NCBI GenBank assembly: GCA_035910535.1
Contig: JAMHXF010000106.1
Coordinates: forward strand, 62,001-126,000
Reading direction: 5' to 3'
Source: Archangium_A sp035910535
GTDB lineage: Bacteria; Myxococcota; Myxococcia; Myxococcales; Myxococcaceae
DNA length: 64,000 nt
Shown piece by piece: positions 23,660 to 31,259 of this stretch. Each line of letters begins with the position of its first letter. Positions within the stretch are counted from its first letter, which is position 1. The position numbers and the translations under genes are program-made. Under the pieces are notes generated by a model. The model worked only from the letters and a program-made list of their open reading frames with translations. It was not told where the DNA came from and ran no database searches.

Positions 23660-24730
23660 ATGCTTCGCGTTCGACAAATCTCCGCCGTCGTTCTGCTGTC
23701 GCTCGCGTTCACGCTCGGGCTGCTGTGGGTGATTTCACCCGTGGAGCCCGTCGCGTGGGTGCCGCCTGCGCTCTCTCCGCTCGAAGGGCCCTACGCTCCG
23801 AACGCGCGCCTCAAGCCCGTGGAGTGGTGGGCGAAACAACTCGTCGGCCCTGAAGCCATCACCCCGGAGCCCGACGGCTCGCTCATCGCCGGCCTCAAAG
23901 ACGGCCGCGTCGTTCGGCTTCACGTCGGCAAAGACGAGCCCGAAGTCATCGCCGACACGCACGGTCGCCCGCTCGCCATCGAGCGGCACCCCGATGGTCG
24001 GTTGATCATCTGCGACGCGCACGAAGGGCTGCTCGCGCTCAACGCGGACGGCACCATCGAGACGCTCGCGAAGGTGCACAACAACGTTCCGTTCCGCTTC
24101 GTCGACGACCTCGCCATCGCGAAGAACGGAGACATCTATTTCACCGACGCGTCGTCGCGGCACTCCATCGAAGGCTTCACGTTGGACCTGTTGGAGCACC
24201 AGTCGTCGGGTCGGTTGCTCAAGTACGTGCCGTCGACGAAGGAGCTCACGGAGCTCGCCGACGGTTTTTCCTTCACCAACGGCGTCGCGCTCTCGCCTGA
24301 TGAAGCGTTCCTCGTCGTCGCAGAGACGGGCGCGTATCGACTGTGGCGCGTGTGGCTGACCGGTTCGCGCGCGGGCACGAAGGAGCTGTTCACCGATTCA
24401 CTGCCGGGCTTTCCCGACAACGTGCGGTGGTCTCCGACGCGCAACGGTTTCTGGGTCGCCATCGGGAGCCCTCGCAAGAAGATGGTCGACGGGCTCGCCG
24501 CGTGGCCGCAGGTGCGTCGCATCGTCTCGGCGTTGCCGAAGGCGTTTCAACCGAAGGCAGACCGGCACGCGTACGTGCTGCTGGTCGACGTGAACGGGAA
24601 GCCTGTGGAGTCGTTTCAAGACGAAAGCGACGACAGCTATTCACCCATCGCGTGCGTGACGGAGGCCGACGGTTGGCTCTACCTCGGCAGCTTCGCGCGT
24701 GAAGGGCTCGCGCGCTTCAAGCTGCCGTGA
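23660..24730 (+). CDS. SMP-30/strictosidine-synthase-like beta-propeller
   Basis: The 356-residue protein has one N-terminal membrane helix (about 5-27) and then a six-bladed propeller-like region with EAITPEPDGSLIAGL, HPDGRLIICDA, DDLAIAKNGDIYFTDASSR and FTNGVALSPDEAFLVVAETG, which fit the strictosidine synthase/SMP-30 superfamily (PF03088). Relatives are calcium-dependent lactonases or esterases; the plant synthase activity is not implied. It follows the esterase by 40 nt with an AAGGAG site before the ATG. Likely periplasmic and membrane-tethered. Confidence 0.87.
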   Translation: MLRVRQISAVVLLSLAFTLGLLWVISPVEPVAWVPPALSPLEGPYAPNARLKPVEWWAKQLVGPEAITPEPDGSLIAGLKDGRVVRLHVGKDEPEVIADTHGRPLAIERHPDGRLIICDAHEGLLALNADGTIETLAKVHNNVPFRFVDDLAIAKNGDIYFTDASSRHSIEGFTLDLLEHQSSGRLLKYVPSTKELTELADGFSFTNGVALSPDEAFLVVAETGAYRLWRVWLTGSRAGTKELFTDSLPGFPDNVRWSPTRNGFWVAIGSPRKKMVDGLAAWPQVRRIVSALPKAFQPKADRHAYVLLVDVNGKPVESFQDESDDSYSPIACVTEADGWLYLGSFAREGLARFKLP

Positions 24731-24731
24731 G

Positions 24732-25049
24732 TCAGAAGTCGTCGATGTCGCGAATGCGCTGCTCGAGGTCGGCCTGCAGGCTCGCGTCGCGGCGACCGTG
24801 CGGCGTGTCGAGCGCGCTCTGCCAGGCGGCCTTCGCGTCGTCCTTCTTCCCCGCGCCGGCGTGCGCATCACCGAGCGCCACGAAGGCCGCCGCGTAGTTC
24901 GGGTCGAGCCGCACCGCAGCTCCGAGCGCCACCGCCGCCTCGGCCCAGCGCTTCTCGTCGACGTACAACCGGCCGAGCGAAAAGAACCCCATGGGGCTGT
25001 CGGGGAACTGCTGCGTCATCTGCTTGAACATCGCCTCGCGGTCGCTCAC
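24732..25049 (-). CDS. Small TPR protein
   Basis: The 105-residue product has tetratricopeptide helices (SPMGFFSLGRLYVDEKRW, AAAFVALGDAHAGAGKKDDA) and ends convergent with the propeller gene, 1 nt away. The frame is open upstream, but it would overlap the divergent lipoprotein gene; the GTG at 25049 (VSDREAMFKQ) gives a family-like N-terminus. No signal peptide, so a cytoplasmic scaffold is likely. Only 22 nt separate it from the divergent lipoprotein start. Confidence 0.75.
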   Translation of the reverse strand: MSDREAMFKQMTQQFPDSPMGFFSLGRLYVDEKRWAEAAVALGAAVRLDPNYAAAFVALGDAHAGAGKKDDAKAAWQSALDTPHGRRDASLQADLEQRIRDIDDF

Positions 25050-25071
25050 GGCTGCGCTATCTACCCGATGC

Positions 25072-25695
25072 ATGCGCCTCTTCGTGTCGCTGGTGTGCTG
25101 CGCGTCGCTGTTGGCCTGCAAAAAAGAACAGCCCGTCATCAAGGCGCCGGCCGTCACGCCGGTCGAGGTGAAGCTCGACGGCACGTTCCACGCGGTGTCG
25201 TGCGGTGGCGTCACCGCGGTCTGGAGCGGCGACCCGGACGCGCTCCAACAACAACCCGGCGCGCCGAAGTCGTTCGGCACCGAGTCGCTCGCGTTTCGCT
25301 TCGTCGACGGCACCACGAAGGGCTTCGCGCCGACCGGCCAGCTGTTCTTCAGCGACTGGATCTTCGGAATCTTCTCGCCCGATTGCTCGAGCGTCGCGCT
25401 GCAGGTGGACCACTACGGCCCGATTCACGTCGTGCCGGTCGACGAGCTCCGCGGCTACCTCGAAGGGCGAATCAAGCCGACGGTCGTGCAGGCGCTCGGT
25501 GAAAAAGAGTCGCTCGTTCACGGCGACGTACGGTGGCTCTCGCCCACGCAGCTCGAGCTCGTCGCCAGCTGCTGCGGCGGCGCGCAGGTGTTCCGTGCCT
25601 CGGCGAAAGACGGCTCCCTCGAGCGGGTCTTCGAAGCGGCGCAGGCTCCGAAGGGCGTACGGCGCGGCGCGAACGGCTGGGAAGTCACTCCGTAA
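25072..25695 (+). CDS. Lipoprotein of unknown function
   Basis: The 207-residue product has lipobox SLLACKKE and a predicted beta-propeller-like or beta-rich body with paired cysteines (AVSCGGV, SPDCSS, ASCCGG). The ATG at 25072 overlaps the region opposite the TPR gene, so promoter and coding sequence must share space. It precedes proA by 28 nt. I do not recognise the family; periplasmic or outer-membrane attachment is inferred. Confidence 0.75.
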   Translation: MRLFVSLVCCASLLACKKEQPVIKAPAVTPVEVKLDGTFHAVSCGGVTAVWSGDPDALQQQPGAPKSFGTESLAFRFVDGTTKGFAPTGQLFFSDWIFGIFSPDCSSVALQVDHYGPIHVVPVDELRGYLEGRIKPTVVQALGEKESLVHGDVRWLSPTQLELVASCCGGAQVFRASAKDGSLERVFEAAQAPKGVRRGANGWEVTP

Positions 25696-25723
25696 GCGCC
25701 GTGTGATGCGGTAACACCAGCGC

Positions 25724-26971
25724 ATGGCTTCGTTCGATGCGCGTGGCTTCGCGTTGGCTTCCCGTGGTGCTGCGCGCGCGCTGGTGAGTGCTTCGACAGA
25801 ACAGAAAGACGCCGCGTTGAGCGCGATGGCGAAGGCGCTGCGCGCGTCGAGCCAGAACATCTGCGCCCAGAACGCGCTCGACCTTCAAGACGCTGAACGT
25901 TCTGGCAAGAACGCGGCGTTCATCGACCGGTTGAAGCTCGACCCGGCGCGCGTCGAAGCGATGGCCGCCGCGGTCGACGCCGTGCGCGCGTTGCCCGACC
26001 CTGTCGGCGAAGTCACCGAGCGGTGGACGCGACCCAATGGGTTGCGCGTGCGCAAGGAGCGCCTGCCGCTGGGCGTGGTGCTGATGATTTACGAAGCGCG
26101 CCCCAACGTGACGAGCGACGCGGCGGCGCTGTGTCTCAAGTCAGGCAACGCGGCGATGTTGCGCGGAGGTTCCGAGTCATTTCGTTCGAACCGCGCCATC
26201 GAGCGCGCGCTGCAGCAGGGGCTCGCTGATGTGGCGCTGCCGCCTGAGTGCATTCAGCTCGTGCCCACCGCCGACCGCGAGTCGATGCTCGAGCTGCTCA
26301 AGCTCGACGGCCTCATCGACCTCTGCATTCCGCGCGGCGGTGAGGGGCTCATTCGCTTCGTCGTCGAACACGCGCGCATCCCCGTGGTGAAGCACTACCA
26401 GGGCGTGTGCCACGTGTTCGTCGAGCGCACGGCCGACCTCGCCATGGCCGAGCGGATCATCGTCAACGCCAAGGCGTCACGACCCGGCGTGTGCAACGCG
26501 GCCGAGTGTCTGCTGGTCGACGCGGCCATCGCGGCGCAGTTTCTCCCCGGTGCTGCGAAGGCGCTCAAAGAGAAGGGCGTCGAGCTGCGCGGTGACGAGC
26601 GCTCGCGTGAGTTCATCGACGCGGTGCCCGCGAAGGCAGACGACTGGGGTCACGAGTTTCTGGAGCTGATTCTCGCGGTGAAGGTCGTCGACGGCTTCGA
26701 CGCGGCGCTGGAGCACATCGCGCAGTACGGCAGCGAACACACCGAGGCCATCGTCACGAAAGACGAGTCGCTCGCGCGGCGCTTCACGCGTGAAGTGACC
26801 GCGTCAGCGGTGATGGTGAATGCGTCGACGCGCTTCAATGATGGTGGCGAGCTCGGGTTGGGCGCTGAGGTCGGCATCTCCACGAGTCGACTGCACGCGT
26901 TCGGGCCCATGGGCCTGCGTGAGCTGACCGCGCAGAAGTACGTGGTCGAAGGCGACGGCCAGGTTCGCTGA
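25724..26971 (+). CDS. proA: Gamma-glutamyl phosphate reductase
   Basis: The 415-residue protein is ProA of proline biosynthesis, which reduces gamma-glutamyl phosphate to glutamate-5-semialdehyde with NADPH. The aldehyde-dehydrogenase fold shows LPLGVVLMIYEARPNVT near residue 115, CLKSGNAAMLRGGSE near 137, and the catalytic Cys near 257 in SRPGVCNAAECLLVD. Length matches the family (about 415-420). proB is not in the window. The gene lies just before rsfS and rlmH, an arrangement seen in other myxobacteria as I recall it. Confidence 0.96.
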   Translation: MASFDARGFALASRGAARALVSASTEQKDAALSAMAKALRASSQNICAQNALDLQDAERSGKNAAFIDRLKLDPARVEAMAAAVDAVRALPDPVGEVTERWTRPNGLRVRKERLPLGVVLMIYEARPNVTSDAAALCLKSGNAAMLRGGSESFRSNRAIERALQQGLADVALPPECIQLVPTADRESMLELLKLDGLIDLCIPRGGEGLIRFVVEHARIPVVKHYQGVCHVFVERTADLAMAERIIVNAKASRPGVCNAAECLLVDAAIAAQFLPGAAKALKEKGVELRGDERSREFIDAVPAKADDWGHEFLELILAVKVVDGFDAALEHIAQYGSEHTEAIVTKDESLARRFTREVTASAVMVNASTRFNDGGELGLGAEVGISTSRLHAFGPMGLRELTAQKYVVEGDGQVR

Positions 26972-27096
26972 CGAGGTGCGCGGCGCGCTCAACACTGACT
27001 CAGTGCGACGCCGACCTGTCGTTCCCGACGGGAAACGCCTCCTCCACGCGACTGCGACGCTTTACCTGCCTCATCGTGAGGGTTAAGCGCGCGCTC

Positions 27097-27714
27097 ATGG
27101 CAGCGAAGAAGAAGACCCCCGCGAAGAAGGCCGCTCCGAAGAAGAAGCCCGCCGTGAAGTCGAAGGCGCCTGCGAAGAAGCCCGCCGCGAAGAAGACGTC
27201 AGCGCGCAAGACGACCTCGTCGAAGAAGACCTCCGCCTCGGCCAGGAAGCTCACCGGCAAGAAGGGCGCGCGTCGCCCGGTTCGCGCCAGCAAGCGCCCC
27301 GCGCTCAAGCGCAAGGCTGCAGCGCCCAAGAAGAAGGTCGTCAAGGCGCCCGCCTCCAAGCTCCCCGAGGCGCCCCTCGCGCTCGCGCTCGCGCGCACCA
27401 TCGCGGGTGTGGCGGTAGAGAAGAAGGCCGAGAACGTGCTCATCATCGACACGCGCGCTCGCTCTTCATCTGTCGGCTACGACTACGTGGTGCTCGCGTC
27501 CGGCGATTCCGACCGGCAGATCGCCGCGATTCAGGAAGGTGTCGACGCGCTGCTCAAGCCTCAAGGCAAGCGCGCGAACTCGGTCGAGGCGTCGCCTGAT
27601 TGGGTGTGCGCGAACTACGACGAAGGCGTCGTGGCGCACTTCTTCACGCCTGATCGCCGCGACCAGATGGACCTCGAAGAGCTTTGGCGCGACGCTCCCC
27701 GCGTTTCGCTCTGA
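27097..27714 (+). CDS. rsfS: Ribosomal silencing factor RsfS with histone-H1-like N-terminal tail
   Basis: The C-terminal 115 residues are RsfS/Iojap: LALARTIAGVAVEKKAENV, IIDTRARSSSVGYDYVVLAS, then DWVCANYDEGVVAHFFTPD and the end DLEELWRDAP. RsfS binds L14 on the 50S subunit and blocks subunit joining in stationary phase. The first 85 or so residues are unusual: Lys/Ala/Pro repeats (KKTPAKKAAPKKKPAVKSK) like eukaryotic histone H1 tails. Normal RsfS is about 105-130 residues. The ATG at 27097 gives the MAAKKK start typical of such tails; a GTG 21 nt upstream is possible. Next to rlmH, as in many bacteria. Confidence 0.92.
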   Translation: MAAKKKTPAKKAAPKKKPAVKSKAPAKKPAAKKTSARKTTSSKKTSASARKLTGKKGARRPVRASKRPALKRKAAAPKKKVVKAPASKLPEAPLALALARTIAGVAVEKKAENVLIIDTRARSSSVGYDYVVLASGDSDRQIAAIQEGVDALLKPQGKRANSVEASPDWVCANYDEGVVAHFFTPDRRDQMDLEELWRDAPRVSL

Positions 27715-27735
27715 AACTTCCTCGAAGGGCCCGCT

Positions 27736-28194
27736 GTGAAGCTCACGTTTCTTTCGGTCGGCAAAGACCGCTCGGGCCTCTTTGCGCCCGGCGTCGACGA
27801 GTACGCGAAGCGGTTGACGCACACCCACAAGGTGCAGCTCGTCGAGCTGCCCGAGTCGCGCGCTTCAGGCGTGAAGGCGAAAGAAGAGGAGGGCGCGCAG
27901 CTGCTCAAGAAGCTCACGCCGCGTGACTCGTTGGTAGCGCTCGACGAACGCGGCAAGTCGTTGAGCAGCGTCGACTTCGCAAAGTGGCTCGGCCGTCAAC
28001 AGGACTCAGGGCGCGACGTCGCGTTCGTCATCGGCGGAGACGAAGGGCTCTCCGACGACGTGCGAAACAAAGCCGCCTTGGTGATGTCGCTCTCTGCGAT
28101 GACGTTGCCGCACCGCCTCGCGCGGTTGGTGTTGCTCGAGCAGGTCTACCGCGCGTTCTCGATTCTTCGGGGCGAGCCGTACCACAAGGTTTGA
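27736..28194 (+). CDS. rlmH: 23S rRNA pseudouridine-1915 N3-methyltransferase
   Basis: The 152-residue product is RlmH, a SPOUT methyltransferase that methylates pseudouridine 1915 in helix 69 of 23S rRNA. Visible signatures are the N-terminal strand LTFLSVGKD, DSLVALDERGKSLSS, the knot motif VAFVIGGDEGLSDDV and the C-terminus LLEQVYRAFSILRGEPYHK. Length fits the family (about 155). GTG start at 27736, 21 nt after rsfS; the two are usually co-transcribed. Confidence 0.96.
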   Translation: MKLTFLSVGKDRSGLFAPGVDEYAKRLTHTHKVQLVELPESRASGVKAKEEEGAQLLKKLTPRDSLVALDERGKSLSSVDFAKWLGRQQDSGRDVAFVIGGDEGLSDDVRNKAALVMSLSAMTLPHRLARLVLLEQVYRAFSILRGEPYHKV

Positions 28195-28272
28195 GCTGCA
28201 ATGGCCACGGGACGACGCACATCGCGATGGCCCCTTTCGACGCGGACGGCGTATCTTCCGCACGCTCCCTCC

Positions 28273-29301
28273 ATGCCGCTTCACGTTGCAGTTCTTCAGG
28301 ATCGCTTTCGCGCCGCGGTGATGGGCTTCGCCATCGGCGACGCGCTCGGCTTTCCGCTGCGAGGGCTCCCTGCCTCGGCGTTGTTGCGTGGAGCGCTGCC
28401 CGGTGACGACTTCGCGGCGCGGCCTCGTGGTGGTTTTCCGCGCGGTCAGTTCAGCGACGACACGCAGATGATGATGGCCGTCGCCGACGCCGTGGTGCGC
28501 GAGAAGCGCATCGACGGGCGCACGGCCGCGCAGCACCTCTCGTGGCTCTGGCAAGAAGGCACCGTGCTGCAGCCGCCGGCGTCGGCCACGCAGGCCGCCG
28601 AGAAGTTGCTCGCCGGCACCCCGTGGATGAGCGCCGGCGCACCGATGGGAGTGTGTGACCCGTCGTCGCTCTCGCGCGGGGTCGTCGTCGGCTTGTCGAG
28701 CGAGCCCATGCCCACGCGCCTCGCGCACGACGCGCAGGTGCTGACGGTGATGACGCACAAAGACCCGCTGTGCTCCGGGGCGGTCTCGGCGTTCGCGCGC
28801 GCGATTCAGCTGGGTCTGTCGGGCGAGGCGATGTCGGCCGAAGAGTTCTGCGCGCAGCTGGCTGATGCCGCGCGGCCCCACAGCGCAGACCTCGCTGACG
28901 AGCTCTTCTACTTGCCGCGCGCGCTCGTGTGGGACGCCAACCAGGCGCTCGTGGCGCTGCGTCGCGTGGGCGTGCCTCCGACGCACTACGACTTCGACAT
29001 GGGCGTGCCTGCGCACGTCACGCCGGTGCTGCTCACGGGCTTGTTCTGTTTCCTCAAGGCGCCGACCGATTTCCGTCAGGCGATGCAGCTGGTGCTCAAG
29101 AGCGGCGGCGAGGTCGACGTGGCGGCGGGCGTCACCGCGGCGGTCGCTGGTGCGCACCTCGGGCTCGACGCCATTCCGCCTCGGCTCAAGAAGAACGTCA
29201 TGTACGCCGACGCGTTGGTCGAAGTCGCCGACCGCCTGTTCGACGTGAAGTTGTCTCGCGTGCCGGTGGTGACGACCGCGTTCGCGACGGTGAAGCGGTG
29301 A
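28273..29301 (+). CDS. ADP-ribosylglycohydrolase family protein
   Basis: The 342-residue protein has the DraG/ARH fold: VMGFAIGDALGFPLRG near residue 17, the first metal motif FSDDTQM near 60, and THKDPLCSGAVSAF near 160. The second metal motif, usually GGDxDTxAA, reads GGEVDVAAG here, so one Asp is Glu and the metal-ligand Thr is Val. The protein may still bind a single metal or act on other substrates. The ATG at 28273 begins the family-like part; 24 more in-frame codons lie upstream. Its TGA overlaps the GTG of the carotenoid oxygenase gene (GTGA), so the two are translated together. Confidence 0.85.
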   Translation: MPLHVAVLQDRFRAAVMGFAIGDALGFPLRGLPASALLRGALPGDDFAARPRGGFPRGQFSDDTQMMMAVADAVVREKRIDGRTAAQHLSWLWQEGTVLQPPASATQAAEKLLAGTPWMSAGAPMGVCDPSSLSRGVVVGLSSEPMPTRLAHDAQVLTVMTHKDPLCSGAVSAFARAIQLGLSGEAMSAEEFCAQLADAARPHSADLADELFYLPRALVWDANQALVALRRVGVPPTHYDFDMGVPAHVTPVLLTGLFCFLKAPTDFRQAMQLVLKSGGEVDVAAGVTAAVAGAHLGLDAIPPRLKKNVMYADALVEVADRLFDVKLSRVPVVTTAFATVKR

Positions 29302-30686
29302 CGGTGCTCCCTGTCCCCTTCGTGTGGACGGGCGGTGCTGGTGCGAGTGACGTGACGGTGGAAGGCGCGGTGCCTGCGTGGTTGCGCGGCAACCTCGTGC
29401 GTACGGCGCCCGCAGTGTTCGAGCGAAACGGCTGGCACGCGGCGCACTGGTTCGACGGGCTCTCGTTGCTCTACGGCTTCGGAGTCGACGACGGCCGCGT
29501 CACGTTTCGTCAGCAGCTGCTCGCCTCGCAGGCGCAGCAAGAAGCCGAGCGCGGGCGCAGGCACCGCGTGAACTTCGCCACGCGCATGCAGCGCCCCTGG
29601 TGGAAGCGGCTCCTTCAGCCCATCGGTCAAGCCACCGACAACGCGAACGTGAACGTGGTGCCGTGGCGCGATGGTTGGCTGGCGATGACCGAGGCACCGC
29701 ATCAACACCTCATCGACCCGGTGACGCTGGCGACGCGCGGCCTCGCCACGCACGGTAAGTCGCCCAGCTTCGACGTGCTCACCGCGCACCCTCAGTGGGA
29801 CGCGTCTCGTCGCGCGATGGTGAACGTCGGCGGGCTCTTCGGGCCGCGCGCGCAGCTCGTGGTGTTCCGCGAAACCGGAGACGGCACGCGCGTTGAGGAA
29901 GGGCGGCTCACGCTCGAGCGGCCTCCGTACGTGCATCACTTCGGGCTCTCGGCGCGCTTCGTCACGCTCCTCGAGCACCCGCTGCACTTGAACCCCATCA
30001 AGTTCGTCTTCACCGAGCGCTCCGTCGTCGACACGTTCGATTGGAGACCCGCGCGCGGCACGAAGCTGTGGGCGCTGAACCGAAACGACGGCACGTGGCG
30101 CTCGTGGAACGCGCCGCCGATGTTCGTGTTCCACGTCGTCAACCAGTTCGAGGTGGGTGACTCGCTGGTGCTCGACGTCATCGAGTACCCCGACGCGGAA
30201 ATCGTCGACGCGCTGCGCACGGCGAACCTGGCGGTCGACCAACCCGAACTCGGCGCGACGCTCGTCCGCTATCGACTCGAGCCGGGCCAGAAGACCGCGG
30301 TGCGAGAGCCGCTCGGCGCGACGCGCTTCGAGTTGCCCACCATCAACTACGGCGCGCACAACGGGCGGCCGTACCGGTTTACCTGGGGGGTCTCGGCGCC
30401 ACGCGGAGGTGCCGACCGCCGCTCGACGCTGGTGAAGGTCGACGTGCACACCGGCGACGTGTGCCGCTTCGAAGACGCGGAGTGGCTCAATGGCGAAGGC
30501 GTGTTCGTCTCGCGCCCCGGCGCGACGGAAGAAGATGACGGCGTGGTGCTGACCGTCGGCGTGCATCGCGGAGGAGGTCGCACGTCACTCTCGATGCTCG
30601 ACGGGCGCACGCTCGAGCGGCTGGCGCGCGCAGAGGTGCAGGTGGGGTTGCCACTTGGTTTCCATGGAAACTGGTCGTCGAGCTGA
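29298..30686 (+). CDS. Carotenoid cleavage oxygenase
   Basis: The 462-residue protein belongs to the retinal pigment epithelial/carotenoid oxygenase family (PF03055). The four iron-binding histidines are visible: TAHPQWD near residue 164, VHHFGLSARFVT near 213, VFHVVNQFE near 279 and GFHGNW near the C-terminus. N-terminal AWLRGNLVRTAPAVFE also fits. Members split carotenoids or apocarotenoids with O2 to aldehydes. The GTG start at 29298 is coupled to the ARH gene; a second GTG two codons later is possible. No carotenoid biosynthesis gene is in the window. Confidence 0.93.
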   Translation: MTVLPVPFVWTGGAGASDVTVEGAVPAWLRGNLVRTAPAVFERNGWHAAHWFDGLSLLYGFGVDDGRVTFRQQLLASQAQQEAERGRRHRVNFATRMQRPWWKRLLQPIGQATDNANVNVVPWRDGWLAMTEAPHQHLIDPVTLATRGLATHGKSPSFDVLTAHPQWDASRRAMVNVGGLFGPRAQLVVFRETGDGTRVEEGRLTLERPPYVHHFGLSARFVTLLEHPLHLNPIKFVFTERSVVDTFDWRPARGTKLWALNRNDGTWRSWNAPPMFVFHVVNQFEVGDSLVLDVIEYPDAEIVDALRTANLAVDQPELGATLVRYRLEPGQKTAVREPLGATRFELPTINYGAHNGRPYRFTWGVSAPRGGADRRSTLVKVDVHTGDVCRFEDAEWLNGEGVFVSRPGATEEDDGVVLTVGVHRGGGRTSLSMLDGRTLERLARAEVQVGLPLGFHGNWSSS

Positions 30687-30707
30687 CTGGTAGGCGTTTA
30701 TTTGATG

Positions 30708-30722
30708 CTTGCATCATGCAAG
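30708..30722. promoter_or_regulatory. 15-bp palindrome before HxlR gene
   Basis: CTTGCATCATGCAAG is a palindrome broken only at its central base. It lies 27 nt before the HxlR start codon in the 63-nt gap after the carotenoid oxygenase gene. An autoregulatory operator is the simplest reading. Confidence 0.55.
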
Positions 30723-30749
30723 TGACCTTCGTACGTCGCGCGTCGAACC

Positions 30750-31259
30750 ATGGAACGCGTCTCGCTCGCTCGTCGGCCGTGCCCCATCGCCCGCGCGGCT
30801 GACCAGCTCGGCGATACCTGGCGGTTGGTGATTCTGCGCGACGTCTTCGTGGGTGTGCGGCGCTTCGCTGAGCTCGAGGTGAGCCTCGGCATCGCGCCCA
30901 ACATGCTCAAGCGCCGCCTCGACGAGCTCGTACACGACGGCTTTCTGGCGACCAACGCGTACTCGAAGAAGCCGCTTCGTCATGAGTACGTGCTGACCGA
31001 GAAGGGCGCCGACGTCTTGCCGCTGCTCTTGTCGTTGGCGGCGTTCGGCAATCGCTGGCTCGCACCGCAAGGTGAGCCGCTCTTGCCGGTTTCAGTGCGC
31101 ACGGGGCGCGTGGTGACGCCGGTGCTGGTCGATGCAAAGACGCGGCAACCGCTGCGAATCGAAGAAGTGGGGCTCGTCGCAGGGCCCGGAGCTCCGAAGG
31201 CGTTGCGTCGCGCGCTGACGGGCAAAACGAGAACGTTCTCAACAGGGAGAAACACATGA
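30750..31259 (+). CDS. HxlR-family transcription regulator
   Basis: The 169-residue protein has the winged-helix HxlR pattern: CPIARAADQLGDTWRLVILRD near residue 11 (the conserved Cys is kept), GVRRFAELEVSLGIAPNMLKRRL and the wing KKPLRHEYVLTEKGADVL. The extra 50 C-terminal residues (PVLVDAKTRQPLRIEEVGL) form a small domain seen in some HxlR proteins. HxlR members often sense quinones, aldehydes or redox signals through the Cys. Its TGA overlaps the fabF ATG (ATGA), so regulator and synthase are co-expressed. Confidence 0.9.
   Translation: MERVSLARRPCPIARAADQLGDTWRLVILRDVFVGVRRFAELEVSLGIAPNMLKRRLDELVHDGFLATNAYSKKPLRHEYVLTEKGADVLPLLLSLAAFGNRWLAPQGEPLLPVSVRTGRVVTPVLVDAKTRQPLRIEEVGLVAGPGAPKALRRALTGKTRTFSTGRNT

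Noticed and set aside
26972..27096. Gap between proA and rsfS searched for a tRNA or small RNA
   Set aside because: Only a short imperfect CGTTCCC/GGGAAACG pairing with a 3-nt loop is seen; no tRNA-like arms and no U-tract.
29076..30566. 496-codon minus-strand frame opposite the carotenoid oxygenase
   Set aside because: Low-complexity Arg/His/Val protein; the plus strand has all four iron-binding histidines of the oxygenase.
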